Positions 27,396 through 39,300 of a stretch of DNA of 64,000 nucleotides are shown in pieces. The DNA is from Betaproteobacteria bacterium Ga0077526 (GTDB taxonomy: Bacteria > Pseudomonadota > Gammaproteobacteria > Burkholderiales > Ga0077523): the NCBI GenBank assembly GCA_001464765.1, contig LNDV01000025.1, positions 62,001 to 126,000 on the forward strand. Direction: 5' to 3'. The position numbers and the translations under genes are program-made. How positions within the stretch are numbered: position 1 is the stretch's first letter; the number at the start of each line of letters is the position of its first letter. Below the pieces are notes generated by a model. It made no database searches. It was not told the DNA's origin and saw nothing but the letters and a program-made list of their open reading frames with translations.

Positions 27396-29504
27396 TTACT
27401 CGGCAGCGGCGGGAGCGCTGTCTTCGGTGGCAGCCTTCATCGACAGACGCAGGCGGCCCTTGTCGTCGGCCTCGAGCACCTTCACGCGGACAGCCTGCCC
27501 TTCCTTCAGGTAGTCGGCCACGCTGTTCACGCGCTCGTTGGCGATCTGCGAGATGTGCAGGAGACCGTCCTTGCCCGGGATCACGCTGACGATGGCACCG
27601 AAGTCCAGCAGCTTCAGGACCGTGCCGTCGTAGATCCGGCCCACTTCGACCTCGGCGGTGATTTCCTCGATGCGCTTCTTCGCGGCTTCGCCACCCTCGG
27701 CCGACACGCACGCGATGGTCACGGTGCCGTCGTCCTGGATATCGATGGTGGTGCCGGTCTCTTCCGTGATGGCACGGATGACGGCACCGCCCTTGCCGAT
27801 GACATCGCGGATCTTCTCGGGCTTGATCTTGATGACCAGCATGCGCGGGGCGAAGTCCGAAAGCTCGGCGCGGGGGGCGTCGAGCGCGGACTTCATGTGA
27901 CCGAGGATGTGCATGCGGCCTTCGCGTGCCTGCAGCAGCGCGACGTGCATGATTTCCTTCGTGATGCCCTGGATCTTGATGTCCATCTGCAGCGCGGTGA
28001 CCCCCTGCTCGGTACCGGCCACCTTGAAGTCCATGTCGCCCAGGTGATCTTCGTCACCCAGGATGTCGGACAGCACCGCGAAGCGGTTGCCTTCCTTGAT
28101 GAGGCCCATCGCGATGCCGGCGACGTGCGCCTTCATCGGGACGCCGGCGTCCATCATGGCGAGACAGCCGCCGCAGACGGAAGCCATGGAGCTGGAGCCG
28201 TTGGATTCGGTGACTTCGGACACGACACGGAACGAATAGCCGAACTCTTCCGGCGTCGGCAGCACGGCAAGCAGCGCGCGCTTGGCGAGACGGCCGTGGC
28301 CGATCTCACGACGCTTGGGCGTGCCCACACGGCCGGTTTCGCCGGTGGCGTAGGGAGGCATGTTGTAGTGGAGCATGAAGCGCTCGGTGTACTCACCCTG
28401 CAGCGCATCGATGATCTGTTCGTCGCGCGCGGTGCCCAGCGTGGCCACCACGAGCGCCTGGGTCTCGCCGCGAGTGAACAGCGCAGAGCCGTGCGTGCGG
28501 GGCAACAGACCGGTGCGGATGGTGATGGGACGCACCGTGCGGGTGTCGCGGCCGTCGATGCGGGGCTCGCCATCGAGGATCTGGCTGCGGACGATCTTCG
28601 CTTCGAGATCGCTGAAGAGATTCTTGACCGTGCGCTCGTCGGGCGCACCGGCGGAACCGTCACACACGGCGGCGAGAACGCGGTCGCCCAGTTCGTCCAC
28701 ACGCTGCGAGCGGGCCTGCTTCTGCTTGATGCGATAAGCCTCGCGCAGATCGCCCTCGACGAGGCTCGTCACGCGGGACACCAGCGCTTCGTCGCGGGCG
28801 GGCGGTGCCCAGTCCCACAGCGGCTTGCCGGCCTGCTCCACGAGTTCGTGGATCGCGTTGATGACGGCCTGCATCTCGGTGTGACCGTAGACGACGGCGC
28901 CGAGCATGACGTCCTCGGACAGTTCCATCGCTTCCGATTCCACCATCAGCACGGCGGACTGCGTGCCGGCGACGACGAGATTCAGCTGGGTGGACTTGAG
29001 TTCGGTGGCAGTCGGGTTCAGCACGTACTGCCCGTTGATGTAACCGACGCGCGCGGCACCGATGGGGCCGCTGAAGGGAATGCCGGACAGGGCCAGGGCG
29101 GCGGATGCGCCGATCATGGCCGGGATGTCGGCATCGACTTCGGAGTTCGACGACATCACGGTCGCGATCACCTGGACTTCGTTGTAGAAGCCTTCGGGGA
29201 AGAGCGGGCGGATCGGGCGGTCGATGAGGCGGGAGGTCAGCGTTTCCTTCTCGGAAGGACGTCCTTCGCGCTTGAAGAAGCCGCCGGGGATCTTGCCCGC
29301 GGCGTAGGTGCGTTCCTGGTAGTCCACCGTCAGCGGAAAGAAGTCCTGTCCGGGGGAAGCGGTCTTCTTGCCGACTGCAGTCACCAGCACCACGGTGTCA
29401 TCGAGGTTCACCAACACAGCACCGCTGGCCTGCCGGGCGATCTCCCCGGTCTCCAGCGTCAGCGTGTGACGGCCGTACTGAAGCGTCTTTCGAGTGATGT
29501 TCAA
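27396..29504 (-). CDS. pnp: Polynucleotide phosphorylase
   Basis: The protein has 702 residues, the family norm, if read from TTG 29504 at the conserved start [20 protein letters not shown] longer frame upstream is not conserved; AAAGG lies about ten bases ahead. It breaks down RNA from the 3' end with phosphate and is part of the degradosome. Two RNase PH domains are present ([20 protein letters not shown] in the first; [20 protein letters not shown] in the second, with [20 protein letters not shown]). The KH domain has [20 protein letters not shown], and S1 has [18 protein letters not shown]. It follows rpsO. Confidence 0.95.
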   Translation of the reverse strand: MNITRKTLQYGRHTLTLETGEIARQASGAVLVNLDDTVVLVTAVGKKTASPGQDFFPLTVDYQERTYAAGKIPGGFFKREGRPSEKETLTSRLIDRPIRPLFPEGFYNEVQVIATVMSSNSEVDADIPAMIGASAALALSGIPFSGPIGAARVGYINGQYVLNPTATELKSTQLNLVVAGTQSAVLMVESEAMELSEDVMLGAVVYGHTEMQAVINAIHELVEQAGKPLWDWAPPARDEALVSRVTSLVEGDLREAYRIKQKQARSQRVDELGDRVLAAVCDGSAGAPDERTVKNLFSDLEAKIVRSQILDGEPRIDGRDTRTVRPITIRTGLLPRTHGSALFTRGETQALVVATLGTARDEQIIDALQGEYTERFMLHYNMPPYATGETGRVGTPKRREIGHGRLAKRALLAVLPTPEEFGYSFRVVSEVTESNGSSSMASVCGGCLAMMDAGVPMKAHVAGIAMGLIKEGNRFAVLSDILGDEDHLGDMDFKVAGTEQGVTALQMDIKIQGITKEIMHVALLQAREGRMHILGHMKSALDAPRAELSDFAPRMLVIKIKPEKIRDVIGKGGAVIRAITEETGTTIDIQDDGTVTIACVSAEGGEAAKKRIEEITAEVEVGRIYDGTVLKLLDFGAIVSVIPGKDGLLHISQIANERVNSVADYLKEGQAVRVKVLEADDKGRLRLSMKAATEDSAPAAAE

Positions 29505-29573
29505 GGTTGTTTGCCTTTCGAGATTGGAGCTGCGTTGTCCGTCGCGTTCATCGCACGCGCGTGAGAACGACAA

Positions 29574-29594
29574 CGGCTGGCACAGGGCCAGCCG
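29574..29594 (-). terminator. Hairpin between rpsO and pnp
   Basis: CGGCTGGC (29574-29581) pairs with GCCAGCCG (29587-29594) over a five-base loop. On the minus strand it is followed by TTGTCGTTCTC, a weak T run. In Escherichia coli a terminator and RNase III site lie at the same place, so it may be a partial terminator or processing site. Confidence 0.55.
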
Positions 29595-29678
29595 CTTCGC
29601 AGGGAACCGACGGAGGGAGTGTGTCGTCCACTCGGGCGGACGAGCTCAGGAGAGGGCTGACGGTCGGTCCCGTGAACC

Positions 29679-29948
29679 TTACTTGCGCAGCCCGAGACGC
29701 TCGATCAGCTTGCGGTAGCCGTCGACGTCATGCCCGCGCAGGTAATCGAGCAGCTTGCGGCGGCGGCTCACCATCTTCAGCAGCCCGCGGCGCGAATGGT
29801 GGTCCTTGATGTTCTTCTTGAAATGATCGGTGAGCCCGTTGATACGGGCTGTAAGCAGCGCCACCTGCACTTCGGGGGACCCGGTATCGCCCTTGGCGCG
29901 CTGGAAATCGCCCACCAGTTGGGCTTTCGCGGCAGTCGTAACGGCCAT
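29679..29948 (-). CDS. rpsO: 30S ribosomal protein S15
   Basis: The protein has 89 residues, exactly the family length, from ATG 29948 with AAAGGAGAG upstream. Family features are [20 protein letters not shown] and [20 protein letters not shown]15 binds the central domain of 16S rRNA early in 30S assembly. A near-consensus promoter lies just upstream, so it can be transcribed apart from truB; S15 usually represses its own translation. Confidence 0.97.
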   Translation of the reverse strand: MAVTTAAKAQLVGDFQRAKGDTGSPEVQVALLTARINGLTDHFKKNIKDHHSRRGLLKMVSRRRKLLDYLRGHDVDGYRKLIERLGLRK

Positions 29949-29979
29949 TGCTGTCATCTCTCCTTTTGAGAAGCGCGAG

Positions 29980-30008
29980 ATTGTATCTGTGAATCCACAA
30001 TAATCCAA
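29980..30008 (-). promoter_or_regulatory. rpsO promoter
   Basis: On the minus strand, TTGGAT (30008-30003) and TACAAT (29985-29980) are separated by 17 bases. The -10 is about 31 bases before the rpsO start. This is a good sigma-70 promoter within the operon. Confidence 0.8.
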
Positions 30009-30115
30009 GCGAATTTAGCGAGTTAGCCCAGTCCGACGGCATGATGCCGATTCCGGGTCCATATGCGTTGCACACGGCCTAGCGTGGTGCGGAATCAACG
30101 GCTTGCAACGCGCCG

Positions 30116-31075
30116 TTACGCTTCGCCGTCCCGTTCTGCACCGACGGCGTCGCCGCCGCTCATCAGCCGGACCGGACGCAGGTGGCCGGTTCCGTCGGAT
30201 TCCCCCACGCCCAGAAAGTGTTCGCCGGGCCCGAAGACCCGGTAGCGCCCGGCGCTGACGCGGGCGTTGATCTCGGCCGTCCGGCCGAACCCGAGGTCCC
30301 GCGCGGGCTCCTCGGGCAGGTTCAGGACGGGCAGCCGGTAAGGCAGACACCCTGGCGGAAGGAGCCGGGCAGCGCGCGCCTCGTCGTCCATGCCGCCCAG
30401 CTGATCAGGCGTGCTGGCATCAGCGATATCGAAGGGCCCCGACCCGGTCCGCCTCAGCCGCACGAGGTGCCCCGCCGAACCCAGGAAACGGGCGATGTCC
30501 TCGCCAAGCGTCCGGATGTAGGTGCCGCTGCCGCATTCGACCTCGAAGGCAATGCGGTCCGGTGCCTCCCACACGAGCAGAAGGCGGTGGATCACCACCT
30601 CGCGCTCGGCGATCTCCACGTCCTGTCCCTTCCGGGCCAGCTTGTAGAGCGGCTGCCCCTGGACCTTCAGGGCGCTGTAGATGGGCGGGGTCTGCCGGAT
30701 GGTGCCCGTGAAGGCGCGCTCCGCGGGGGCAAGGTCCACCAGCGAGTCGGGCACGGGGGCAGTTTCGACAACCTCGCCCTCCACATCACCGGTGGCGGTT
30801 CGCGCCCCGAGCTGAATCGCGCCGACATAGCGCTTGTGACTCTCGAGCAGATAGCCGGAGAACTTCGTGGCCTCCCCGAAGCAGACCACCAGAAGCCCTG
30901 TGGCGAGCGGATCGAGGGTGCCGGCATGACCGGCCTTCCGCGCGCGATAGAGTCGCCGCACGCCCTGCAGGGCGCCGTTGGAGCTCAGTTCTAGGGGTTT
31001 GTCGACGAGCACCACGCCCGTCACGTCGGTCCAGACGACCTTGGGGCGCGGCGCGCCAGGTTCCGGCGAGGCCAA
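30116..31075 (-). CDS. truB: tRNA pseudouridine-55 synthase
   Basis: The protein is read from a TTG at 31075 (319 residues); no ribosome-binding site is clear, so the start is uncertain. The family start is VTGVVLVDKPLELSSNGALQ. The catalytic Asp lies in KAGHAGTLDPLATGLLVV, and FSGYLLESHKRYVGAIQLG follows. The C-terminal part resembles a PUA-like domain (ARVSAGRYRVFGPGEHFLG). TruB makes pseudouridine 55 in tRNA and helps tRNA folding. It lies 14 bases after rbfA in the operon. Confidence 0.93.
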   Translation of the reverse strand: MASPEPGAPRPKVVWTDVTGVVLVDKPLELSSNGALQGVRRLYRARKAGHAGTLDPLATGLLVVCFGEATKFSGYLLESHKRYVGAIQLGARTATGDVEGEVVETAPVPDSLVDLAPAERAFTGTIRQTPPIYSALKVQGQPLYKLARKGQDVEIAEREVVIHRLLLVWEAPDRIAFEVECGSGTYIRTLGEDIARFLGSAGHLVRLRRTGSGPFDIADASTPDQLGGMDDEARAARLLPPGCLPYRLPVLNLPEEPARDLGFGRTAEINARVSAGRYRVFGPGEHFLGVGESDGTGHLRPVRLMSGGDAVGAERDGEA

Positions 31076-31089
31076 TGCGGGACGGCCGA

Positions 31090-31461
31090 TCAGTCCCGCG
31101 GCTTCTCTTCGCGCACGACCTCGTCGATCAGGTGCGAAAGATGGGCCCCACGGGCGACGGACTCGTCGTAGACGAAATGCAGTTCGGGCGTGATGCGGGT
31201 GCGCATCTCCCGGGCAAGCTGCGAGCGGAGAAAGCCGCTGGCGCGCTTCAGCGTCGCAGCCGTCTCATCGATGGTCTCCGCCGTACCCAGCACCGTGAAG
31301 AACACCTTGGCGTGGGTGAGATCGGGACTCAGTTCCACTGCGGTGATGGTGGTGATGCCAAGCCGTCGGTCCTTCAGTTCGAGGCGCAGGATCTCGGACA
31401 GATCACGCTGGATCTGGTCCGCCAGACGTGTCGAACGTCCGCCTTCGCCCTTGCGCGCCAC
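31090..31461 (-). CDS. rbfA: Ribosome-binding factor A
   Basis: The protein has 123 residues from GTG 31461, usual length. It matures the 5' end of 16S rRNA and helps cold adaptation. The KH-type fold is seen in RLADQIQRDLSEILRLELKD, then VELSPDLTHAKVFFTVLG and LRSQLAREMRTRITPELHFV, followed by VYDESVARGAHLSHLIDEVV. It lies between infB and truB with short gaps. Confidence 0.94.
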   Translation of the reverse strand: MARKGEGGRSTRLADQIQRDLSEILRLELKDRRLGITTITAVELSPDLTHAKVFFTVLGTAETIDETAATLKRASGFLRSQLAREMRTRITPELHFVYDESVARGAHLSHLIDEVVREEKPRD

Positions 31462-31472
31462 TCCCCGGTGCC

Positions 31473-34139
31473 CTACAGCGAGCGGGCCACTTCGACGATC
31501 TCGTAGGTCTCGACCTGGTCGCCCACGCGGATGTCATCGAAGTTCTTGATGGAAAGGCCGCACTCGAAACCGGCCTTCACTTCCCGCGCGTCGTCCTTGA
31601 AGCGCTTGAGCGAATCGAGTTCGCCGGTGTGGATCACGACGTTGTCGCGCAGGATGCGTACGAGCGAGTTGCGGCGCACGAACCCTTCCAGCACATAGCA
31701 GCCGGCCACCGAGCCCACCCGCGAGATGCGGAAGACCTGACGAATGTCCACGAGACCGGTGATGTTCTCCTTGCGTTCCGGCGCCAGCATGCCGGAGAGC
31801 GCGAGCTTCACCTCGTCGACCGCTTCGTAGATCACGTTGTAGTAGCGCACATCGATACCGTGGGCGGCCACGAGCTTCTTGGCGGTCGCATCGGCACGGG
31901 TGTTGAAGCCGATGATCACCGCGTTCGAAGCCAGCGCGAGGTTCACGTCGGATTCGGTGATGGCACCCACGCCGCTGTGGACGATGTTGACCTTGACCTC
32001 TTCGGTCGAGAGTTTCTCGAGAGCGTTCTGCAGAGCTTCGTACGAACCCTGCACGTCGGCCTTGACGATGAGGGACAGCGACTTGATCGCGCCCGCCGCC
32101 ATCTGGTCGAACATGTTGTCGAGCTTGGCGGCCTGCTGACGGGCGAGCTTGACGTCGCGGTACTTGCCCTGCCGGAACAGCGCGACTTCCCGCGCCTTGC
32201 GCTCGTCGGAGACGACCAGCACCTCCTCCCCCGCCATCGGAACATCCGACAGGCCGAGAATCTCGACCGGGATGGAGGGACCGGCGCTCTGCACCGTGTG
32301 CCCTGCCTCGTCGACGACCGCCCGCACCTTGCCGAACACGGCACCGGCCAGGACCATGTCGCCCCGATGGAGCGTGCCGGACTGCACGAGGATAGTCGCC
32401 ACCGGACCGCGGCCCTTGTCGAGACGCGCTTCGATCACGATGCCCTTGGCCGGAGCGGACTTCGGCGCCTTCAGTTCCAGCACTTCGGCCTGAAGCAGAA
32501 TGCTCTCGAGCAGGTTGTCCACGCCCTGCCCCGTCTTCGCGGAGACTTCCACGAACATCGTGTCGCCGCCCCAGTCTTCCGGGACGACGCCGTGCGTCAC
32601 CAGCTCCTGGCGGACGCGCTCGGGATTGGCTTCCGGCTTGTCGATCTTGTTCATCGCGACCACGATCGGGACCTTTGCAGCCTTGGCGTGATGGATGGCT
32701 TCGATGGTCTGAGGCATCACGCCGTCGTCGGCGGCCACCACCAGAATGACCAGGTCGGTCACCTTGGCACCACGAGCACGCATGGCGGTGAACGCCTCAT
32801 GGCCCGGAGTATCGAGGAAGGTGACAGTGCCGCGCGGGGTGTCCACGTGGTATGCCCCGATGTGCTGCGTGATACCGCCGGCTTCGCCGCTCGCCACACG
32901 GGTGCGGCGGATGTAATCGAGGAGCGAGGTCTTGCCGTGATCGACGTGGCCCATCACCGTTACGACGGGAGCACGGTGCTCTGCAACGGCCTCGCCGCGC
33001 GCGGACGGATCCTGCAGGTCGGCCTCGGGGTCGTCGAGCTTGGCAGCCTTCGCGACGTGCCCGAGTTCCGCCACGAGAATCATGGCGGTCTCCTGATCGA
33101 GCACCTGATTGATGGTGACCATCGACCCCATCTTCATGAGCGCCTTGATGACCTCGGCAGCCTTCACGGACATCTTCTGGGCGAGGTTGGCCACCGTGAT
33201 GGTCTCCGGCACCATCACTTCCTTCACGACAGGTTCCGTCGGGGCGGAGAACTGATGCGCCTGTCCGGAATCGCCATGACGGCCGCCACGGGCGTGTCCC
33301 TTGGCGCGCCAGCCATCGGCACCGCCGCCGGAATCGCCGCGGGTCTTCAGAGTCCGACGGCCGCGGTTGGCATCGTCACGCCAGGCTCCAGGAGTGTCCT
33401 TGCCGGGCGGCTTCTTGACGGCCTTCTTGGCATCCGCGGCCTTCTCGGCTTCCGTCTTGACTACCGGACGATGCAGCGTGGCGGGTGAAGCAGGCGCCGC
33501 TGGTGTGATGCCGGCCGCAGCCGGTGCCGCTGTCTCTGCCGGGGCTTCCGCCGTGGCAGCCACGACCTCGGCCTTCACTTCGACGACGGGCGGCGCTTCT
33601 TCCACGGCTGCAGCGGGCTCGTTCTTGCGGCGCCGCTCTTCTTCCTTGCGCTTGATCTCTTCTGCCTGACGCGACATCAGCTCGCGGGCCTTGGCGTCCT
33701 CGGCTTCGCGGATCGCCATCTGCGCCGCATCGATGACGGACACCGGCGCGGGCGCAGGCGATGGCGCTGTCACAGGGGGGGGCGGGGCGACGGCAACGAC
33801 TTCCGGGGCGACTTCGACTTCAGCCTCGGGGCTCCCGGCGTCACGCTTGATGAAGGTGCGCTTCTTCCGGACTTCGACCTGAATGGTGCGGGCACGTCCG
33901 GCGGAATCGGCGGCCTTGATCTCGGTCTTCTGGGTGCGGGTGAGCGTGATCTTCTTGCGGGGTTCCGCGCCGCTACCGTGGACACGATGCAGGTACTCGA
34001 GCAACTGGTTCTTGTCCTGCTCGCTCAGGCTGTCGGTGAGATCCGACTTGGAGAGACCGGCGGAGCGAAGCTGCTCCAGCAGCCGCGCGGGCTCAACCTT
34101 CAGTTCGGTGGCGAATTGCGAAACGGTCATCTGGGCCAT
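31473..34139 (-). CDS. infB: Translation initiation factor IF-2
   Basis: The protein has 888 residues. It is a GTPase that brings initiator tRNA to the 30S subunit. The N-terminus [20 protein letters not shown] is the conserved IF2-N domain, followed by a long Ala/Glu/Lys/Pro-rich linker (about 60-300). The G domain has [51 protein letters not shown] and [11 protein letters not shown]. The C-terminal domains follow. ATG 34139 has AGGAAA at eight bases, 20 bases after the nusA stop. Internal starts for shorter IF-2 forms are possible. Confidence 0.96.
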   Translation of the reverse strand: MAQMTVSQFATELKVEPARLLEQLRSAGLSKSDLTDSLSEQDKNQLLEYLHRVHGSGAEPRKKITLTRTQKTEIKAADSAGRARTIQVEVRKKRTFIKRDAGSPEAEVEVAPEVVAVAPPPPVTAPSPAPAPVSVIDAAQMAIREAEDAKARELMSRQAEEIKRKEEERRRKNEPAAAVEEAPPVVEVKAEVVAATAEAPAETAAPAAAGITPAAPASPATLHRPVVKTEAEKAADAKKAVKKPPGKDTPGAWRDDANRGRRTLKTRGDSGGGADGWRAKGHARGGRHGDSGQAHQFSAPTEPVVKEVMVPETITVANLAQKMSVKAAEVIKALMKMGSMVTINQVLDQETAMILVAELGHVAKAAKLDDPEADLQDPSARGEAVAEHRAPVVTVMGHVDHGKTSLLDYIRRTRVASGEAGGITQHIGAYHVDTPRGTVTFLDTPGHEAFTAMRARGAKVTDLVILVVAADDGVMPQTIEAIHHAKAAKVPIVVAMNKIDKPEANPERVRQELVTHGVVPEDWGGDTMFVEVSAKTGQGVDNLLESILLQAEVLELKAPKSAPAKGIVIEARLDKGRGPVATILVQSGTLHRGDMVLAGAVFGKVRAVVDEAGHTVQSAGPSIPVEILGLSDVPMAGEEVLVVSDERKAREVALFRQGKYRDVKLARQQAAKLDNMFDQMAAGAIKSLSLIVKADVQGSYEALQNALEKLSTEEVKVNIVHSGVGAITESDVNLALASNAVIIGFNTRADATAKKLVAAHGIDVRYYNVIYEAVDEVKLALSGMLAPERKENITGLVDIRQVFRISRVGSVAGCYVLEGFVRRNSLVRILRDNVVIHTGELDSLKRFKDDAREVKAGFECGLSIKNFDDIRVGDQVETYEIVEVARSL

Positions 34140-34158
34140 AAGGCGTTTCCTGCAGCAA

Positions 34159-35631
34159 TCAAGCGAACCAAGGGGCGCGTGCGGTCATGATCAGTTGCTT
34201 CGCCCTTTCGGCATCCATTCCGGTCAGTTCGACCAGGTCGTCGACCGCGAGATCGGCCAGGTCTTCCTGGGTGTGAACACCCTTGGCAGCCAGCACACGC
34301 GCGGTCTGATCATCCATGCCCTCCAGTCCGAGGAGGTCCTGCGCCATCGTCTCGACCTGCTCCTCGCTGGCAATGGCCTGCGTGAGCAGCGCGTTGCGGG
34401 CGCGGGCGCGCAGTTCGTTGACGGTGTCCTCGTCGAAGGCTTCGATATCGAGCATCTCGTTGAGGGGCACGTATGCCACCTCCTCGAGGGTGTTGAACCC
34501 TTCCTGCACGAGGATATCGGCCACTTCCTCGTCGACGTCCAGCTTGTCGATGAACAGTTGCCGGTTGCGGAGAGACTCCTCCTCGACCTTGGACTTGGAC
34601 TCCGTCTCGGTCATGAGATTGATCTCCCAACCCGAGAGTTCGCTCGCGAGCCGGACGTTCTGCCCGGCCCGGCCGATGGCCTGCGCGAGGTTGTCTTCGT
34701 CGACCACGACATCCATCGCGTGGGAATCCTCGTCCACGACGATGCTCACCACCTCGGCCGGCATCAGCGCGTTGATCACGAGCTGCGCGGGCTCCGGCGA
34801 CCAGAGGATGATGTCAACGCGCTCGCCGGCGAGTTCCTGGGTGACGGCCTGGACGCGGGAGCCGCGCATGCCGACGCAGGTGCCGATGGGATCGAGACGC
34901 TGATCATTGGACTTCACGGCGATCTTGGCTCGGGAGCCAGGGTCGCGGGCGGCGGCCTTGATCTCGAGCAGGCCTTCCTCGATCTCGGGGACTTCCAGCT
35001 CGAAGAGCTTCACCAGGAAATCGGGGGCCACTCGGGAGAGGATCAGTTGCGGACCGCGGCTGCTGCGGTCGATCTTGAGCAGATAGGCGCGCACGCGATC
35101 GCCGACACGCAGGTTCTCCTTCGGGATCATCTGGTCGCGCGGCAGCAGGGCTTCGAGTCGACCGGATTCGATGATCGCGTTGCCGCGCTCCATGCGCTTG
35201 ATGGTGCCGGTGACGAGGTGTTCCTTGCGCTCGAGGAAGTCGTTGAGGATCTGCTCGCGCTCGGCGTCGCGGATCTTCTGCAGGATCACCTGCTTCGCGG
35301 TCTGGGCGCCGATGCGGCCGAATTCGATGGCCTCGATGGGCTCCTCGACGAAGTCTCCCATCTTGACGGTCGGGTCGTCGACGAGGGACTCCTGCAGCAG
35401 CATGTGGATGCCGGAATCGACGAATTCCTCTTCGGGGACGATCTGCCAGCGACGGAAGGAGTCGTAAGCGCCGGTCTCACGGTCGATCGTGACACGGACA
35501 TCCGCCTCTTCCTTGAACCGGCGCTTGGTTGCCGCCGCCAGAGCCGACTCCAGCGCGCCGAACACGGTTTCCTTGTCGACGTTTTTCTCGCGCGCCAAGG
35601 CATCGACCAGCATCAGTAGTTCGCGACTCAC
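34159..35631 (-). CDS. nusA: Transcription elongation/antitermination factor NusA
   Basis: The protein has 490 residues from GTG 35631 with GGAGG six bases upstream. It binds RNA polymerase and controls pausing, termination and antitermination. The N-terminal domain begins [21 protein letters not shown]1 is at about 135-200 ([20 protein letters not shown]), KH domains at 230-350 ([20 protein letters not shown], and [20 protein letters not shown]), and two C-terminal helix-hairpin repeats end [20 protein letters not shown]. It follows rimP by 14 bases. Confidence 0.96.
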   Translation of the reverse strand: MSRELLMLVDALAREKNVDKETVFGALESALAAATKRRFKEEADVRVTIDRETGAYDSFRRWQIVPEEEFVDSGIHMLLQESLVDDPTVKMGDFVEEPIEAIEFGRIGAQTAKQVILQKIRDAEREQILNDFLERKEHLVTGTIKRMERGNAIIESGRLEALLPRDQMIPKENLRVGDRVRAYLLKIDRSSRGPQLILSRVAPDFLVKLFELEVPEIEEGLLEIKAAARDPGSRAKIAVKSNDQRLDPIGTCVGMRGSRVQAVTQELAGERVDIILWSPEPAQLVINALMPAEVVSIVVDEDSHAMDVVVDEDNLAQAIGRAGQNVRLASELSGWEINLMTETESKSKVEEESLRNRQLFIDKLDVDEEVADILVQEGFNTLEEVAYVPLNEMLDIEAFDEDTVNELRARARNALLTQAIASEEQVETMAQDLLGLEGMDDQTARVLAAKGVHTQEDLADLAVDDLVELTGMDAERAKQLIMTARAPWFA

Positions 35632-35645
35632 GAAAACCTCCAGAT

Positions 35646-36083
35646 TCAGATGTCGGGCGCCAGATGGGCCTTGTCGATGTCCGCGAGCGCGAAGGCCACT
35701 TCATTGCCGTCGCACTGCAGGCGAACCGTCGAGGAAGCCTCATCCACACCCGTGAGCAAGCCCGTGAAGCGCTTGCGCCCGCCCACCGGCAGACGCAAAG
35801 TGATCGCCGTTCTCTCGCCGACGAAGCGGACATAGTCAGAAAGACGCTTGAGCGGCCGGTCGAGCCCCGGTGACGAAACCTCCAGACGGTCGTAATCGAC
35901 ACCCTCGACAGCGAAAACACGCGTCAGATGGTTGCTGATGAGTGCGCAGTCATCGACGGTGATGCCAGCTGGCTTGTCGATGAACACGCGCAGGAGCCGG
36001 CTGCGCCCCCCGGAACTCTGGAGGTCCACCAGCTCGTAACCCTGCAACTCGACGGTCTGTCTCGCTATCGCTTCTACGTCCAC
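35646..36083 (-). CDS. rimP: Ribosome maturation factor RimP
   Basis: The protein has 145 residues. It helps 30S assembly and heads the nusA-infB operon. The family pattern is clear: [40 protein letters not shown] and [20 protein letters not shown]. The start is GTG 36083 at the usual place, but there is no ribosome-binding site: a terminator hairpin with its T run ends eight bases before. This arrangement suggests attenuation at the head of the operon. A longer start is not available because of the hairpin. Confidence 0.93.
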   Translation of the reverse strand: MDVEAIARQTVELQGYELVDLQSSGGRSRLLRVFIDKPAGITVDDCALISNHLTRVFAVEGVDYDRLEVSSPGLDRPLKRLSDYVRFVGERTAITLRLPVGGRKRFTGLLTGVDEASSTVRLQCDGNEVAFALADIDKAHLAPDI

Positions 36084-36090
36084 GGTGTCT

Positions 36091-36118
36091 GAAAAACAAA
36101 AATGGGCCGCGGCCCATT
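36091..36118 (-). terminator. Terminator/attenuator directly before rimP
   Basis: AATGGGCCGCGGCCCATT (36101-36118) is a perfect 18-base palindrome. On the minus strand it runs into TTTTTGTTTTTC, eight bases before the rimP GTG. It can end transcripts from the efflux operon upstream, or act on the rimP leader itself. Confidence 0.8.
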
Positions 36119-36141
36119 CCCGATATTCGAAATGACTGACG

Positions 36142-36164
36142 ATGATAACAGACTGTTCGGTCTG
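36142..36164 (-). promoter_or_regulatory. Candidate rimP operon promoter with dyad
   Basis: TATCAT (36147-36142, minus strand) is a fair -10 box; the -35 at 17 bases (TTTCTC) is weak. A small dyad, CAGAC (36149-36153) and GTCTG (36160-36164), lies between the -10 and -35. If used, this promoter would place the terminator hairpin inside the rimP leader. Confidence 0.35.
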
Positions 36165-36302
36165 AGAAAACCCGAGCGCACCGGCGAATGCCGGGCGGAG
36201 CCGGCGGCGGTGCGGGTTTTCCCCTTTCCACGGTGGAAAGGCGGGCCCGGGAACCGGGGCTGACCCGGGGCACCGCTACAGGGCGCCCCGGCACTGTCGG
36301 GA

Positions 36303-39300
36303 TCAGGCGTCGCCGGTCCGGGGAAGCTGCGCCTTGTGGGGGACGTGGACGGCCTCGGTCATCTTGCGGTGGTGATGCTCGATCTCCGCGCGCAGTTCGG
36401 CGGTCGTACGGCGCTCGGTGAGACGGCGCTCCGTCATGAGCCGGAAGAACAGCGGGACGAAGAAGATGGCCAGGAAGGTCGCGGCCAGCATCCCGCCCAT
36501 CACCCCCGTTCCGACGGACCGCCGGGCACCCGCCCCCGCCCCGGTGGAGATCGCCAGGGGCAGCACCCCCAGGATGAACGCCATGGACGTCATCAGGATC
36601 GGCCGGAACCGCAGGCGGGCGGCTTCCAGGGCTGCCGCTGAGGCCGACAACCCCTCCTGATACTTCAGCAGAGCGTACTCCACGATCAGGATGGCGTTCT
36701 TGGCGGCGAGGCCCAGAAGCGTGACCAGACCGATCTGGAAGTAGACGTCGTTGGTCATGCCCCGCAGCCACACCGCCGCCAGGGCGCCGAAGGTGCCGAA
36801 GGGCAGCGCCAGCAGCACCGAGAACGGCAGAGACCAGCGTTCGTACTGGGCGGCCAGGATCAGGAACACCATGATCACGGCCATGCCCAGAGCCAGGCTG
36901 GAGGTGCCGCTGGCGCGCTTTTCCTGGTACGACGCCCCACCCCAGTCGTACGAGAAATCGGTAGGCAGGACTTCTTCGGCGATCCGCTCGACCACGGCGA
37001 TGGCCTGACCCGACGACACACCGGGTGCGCCCTGCCCCAGCAGCTTCACGGCCGGCAGGTTGTTGAAGCGGGTGAGCGAATCCGGACCGGAGGAGAACGT
37101 CACCGTGGCCAGCGACCGCAGGGGAATCATGGCCCCCGCGTTCGACCGCACGTAGATGTCGCCGATGGCCTCCGGCCGCTTGCGGAACGCGGGCTCCGCA
37201 GACATGAGTACCTGCCAGGTCCGGCCGAACTTGTTGAAGTCGTTCACGTAGAACGTGCCCAGCGTCGCCGCCACGGAGGTGTAGAGCGCGTCGATCGGGA
37301 CACCCAGGGACTTGGCCTTCTCGCGGTCCACATCCACGAAAAGCTGGGGCACGGTGGGTCGCCAGAGGGTCTGGACGCCGCCCAGCATCGGATCCTGGTT
37401 GGCCTTCGCCAGGAACTGCTGCAGGACCTCGTTCAGCCGTTGCGCGCCGCCGTCACCGCGGTTCTGGATGTAGAACTCGAAGCCGCCGGCATTGCCGAGA
37501 CCCAGGATCGGAGGCGGCGGAAAGGCCAGCACCAGGCCTTCCTTGATGCCGGCCGTCTTGCCGAAGAACTCTCCCACGAGCATTCGCGTTCCGACGCCCG
37601 GCCGTTCGTCCCAGTGCTTCTGGGAAGCGAAGATGGTGGCCGCGCTGTTGCGGAAACCGCCGCCCAGGAAATCAAGCCCGGTGAACGCCACCGCGTATTC
37701 GTTGGCGGGGTTGGAAATCATCGCCTGGGTCACCTTCTGAACCACGGCGTCCGTGCGTTCGAGCGTGGCGCCATCCGGAAGAAATGCCGCACCGATGTAG
37801 TAGCCCGTGTCCTCGTCGGGCACCAGGCTGGTCGGTGTCATCTGCCAGAGCTTGGCCGTCAGCGCGACCATGCCACCGAAGAGCAGCAGGCCGATCACGC
37901 CGCGCCGCAGCACCCAGCCCACCCCGGACGCATAGCGGTGCGTCACGCGCTCGAAACCCCGATTGAACGCGCGAAACATGGCATTGGGCTCACGGTGTCC
38001 CGAGCGCAGCAGATAGACGCACAACGACGGCGTGAGCGTCAGCGCGACGAAGCCCGAAATCACTACCGCGATGGCGATCGTCACGGCGAACTGACGGTAC
38101 AGCTCCCCGGTCAGCCCGCCGAGGAATGCCACCGGGACGAACACCGCACACAGCACGAGCACGATGGCGACCACCGGACCGGTGACCTCGGTCATGGCCT
38201 TCATGGCGGCTTCCCGCGCGCCCAGCTTCTCCTCGCGCATGATCCGTTCGACGTTCTCCAGCACCACGATCGCATCGTCCACAACGATGCCGATAGACAG
38301 CACCATGCCGAACAGCGTGAGAGTGTTGATGGAGTAGCCGAGCAGGAACAGGCCGGCGAACGTGCCGATCAGCGAAACGGGCACCGCCGCGAACGGGATG
38401 AGCGTGGCGCGCCAGTTCTGCAGGAACACATACACCACCAGGAACACGAGAGCCATCGCCTCGGCGAGCGTCTTCAACACCTCGCGGATCGACACCTTCA
38501 CGAAGCGCGTGGTGTCGTACACGTTGGAGTATTCGAGGCCCTGCGGAAACTTCTTGGCGAGATCGCGCATGACGGCATTGCATTCGTCCGCCACGTCGAG
38601 CGCGTTGGCGCCCGGCTGGAGGAACACCCCGATCAGGGTCGCTTGCTTGCCGTTCACCCGCCCCACGAACTCGTAGTTCTTCGACCCGAGCTCCACACGG
38701 GCCACGTCCTTCAGGCGCACGGACGCCCCGCCCGGGGTGGAGCGCACGATGATGTCCTCGAACTCGCGCACTTCCGCGAGGCGTCCCTGGGTCGTGATGG
38801 TGTAGACCATCTCCTGCGGGCCGCCGCTCGGGCTCTGGCCGATCTTGCCCGCGGCGAACTGCGCGTTCTGTTCCGACAACGCCCGGGCGACGTCCGCCGG
38901 CGTGAGCTTCAGTTGCGTGAGCCGATCCGGCCGCAGCCAGATCCGCATGGCATAGTCCTTCGCGCCGAAGATCTGGATGTTCGTGGTGCCCGGCACGCGC
39001 TTGAGGGCATCGAGGATGTTCAGCGTCGCGTAGTTACTGGTGTAGACGTCGTCGAACCGACCGTCCGGCGACGACAGCGCGTACACGAACAGGAACGCGG
39101 AGGAGCCCTTCTCGACCGTCACGCCCTGGCGCCGCACGTCCTCGGGCAGACGGGCCTCCGCCTGCTTGACGCGATTGTTGACGTTGAGGGCCGCCCGGTC
39201 AGCGTCTGCCCCGATGCCGAAGGTCACCTGGATCTCCAGCAGGCCGTTCGAACCGGAGTTCGAAGACATGAAGATCATGTCTTCCACGCCCGTCAGCTGA

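Noticed and set aside
27555..29564. A 669-codon plus-strand open frame opposite pnp
   Set aside because: It mirrors pnp codon by codon, is rich in His, Gly and Arg, has no family motif, and only reflects the GC-rich third positions of pnp.
31428..33488. A 686-codon plus-strand frame opposite infB, and similar long frames opposite nusA, the RND pump and korC
   Set aside because: All overlap genes with clear motifs and show the composition typical of antisense frames in GC-rich DNA.
33775..33782. Run of eight G within infB as a phase-variation tract
   Set aside because: It encodes part of the Pro-rich linker of IF-2, an essential gene, so switching is very unlikely.
36084..36302. An initiator tRNA gene (metY) upstream of rimP as in Escherichia coli
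   Set aside because: No cloverleaf or T-arm sequence could be found; the stretch holds a promoter candidate and the palindromic terminator only.
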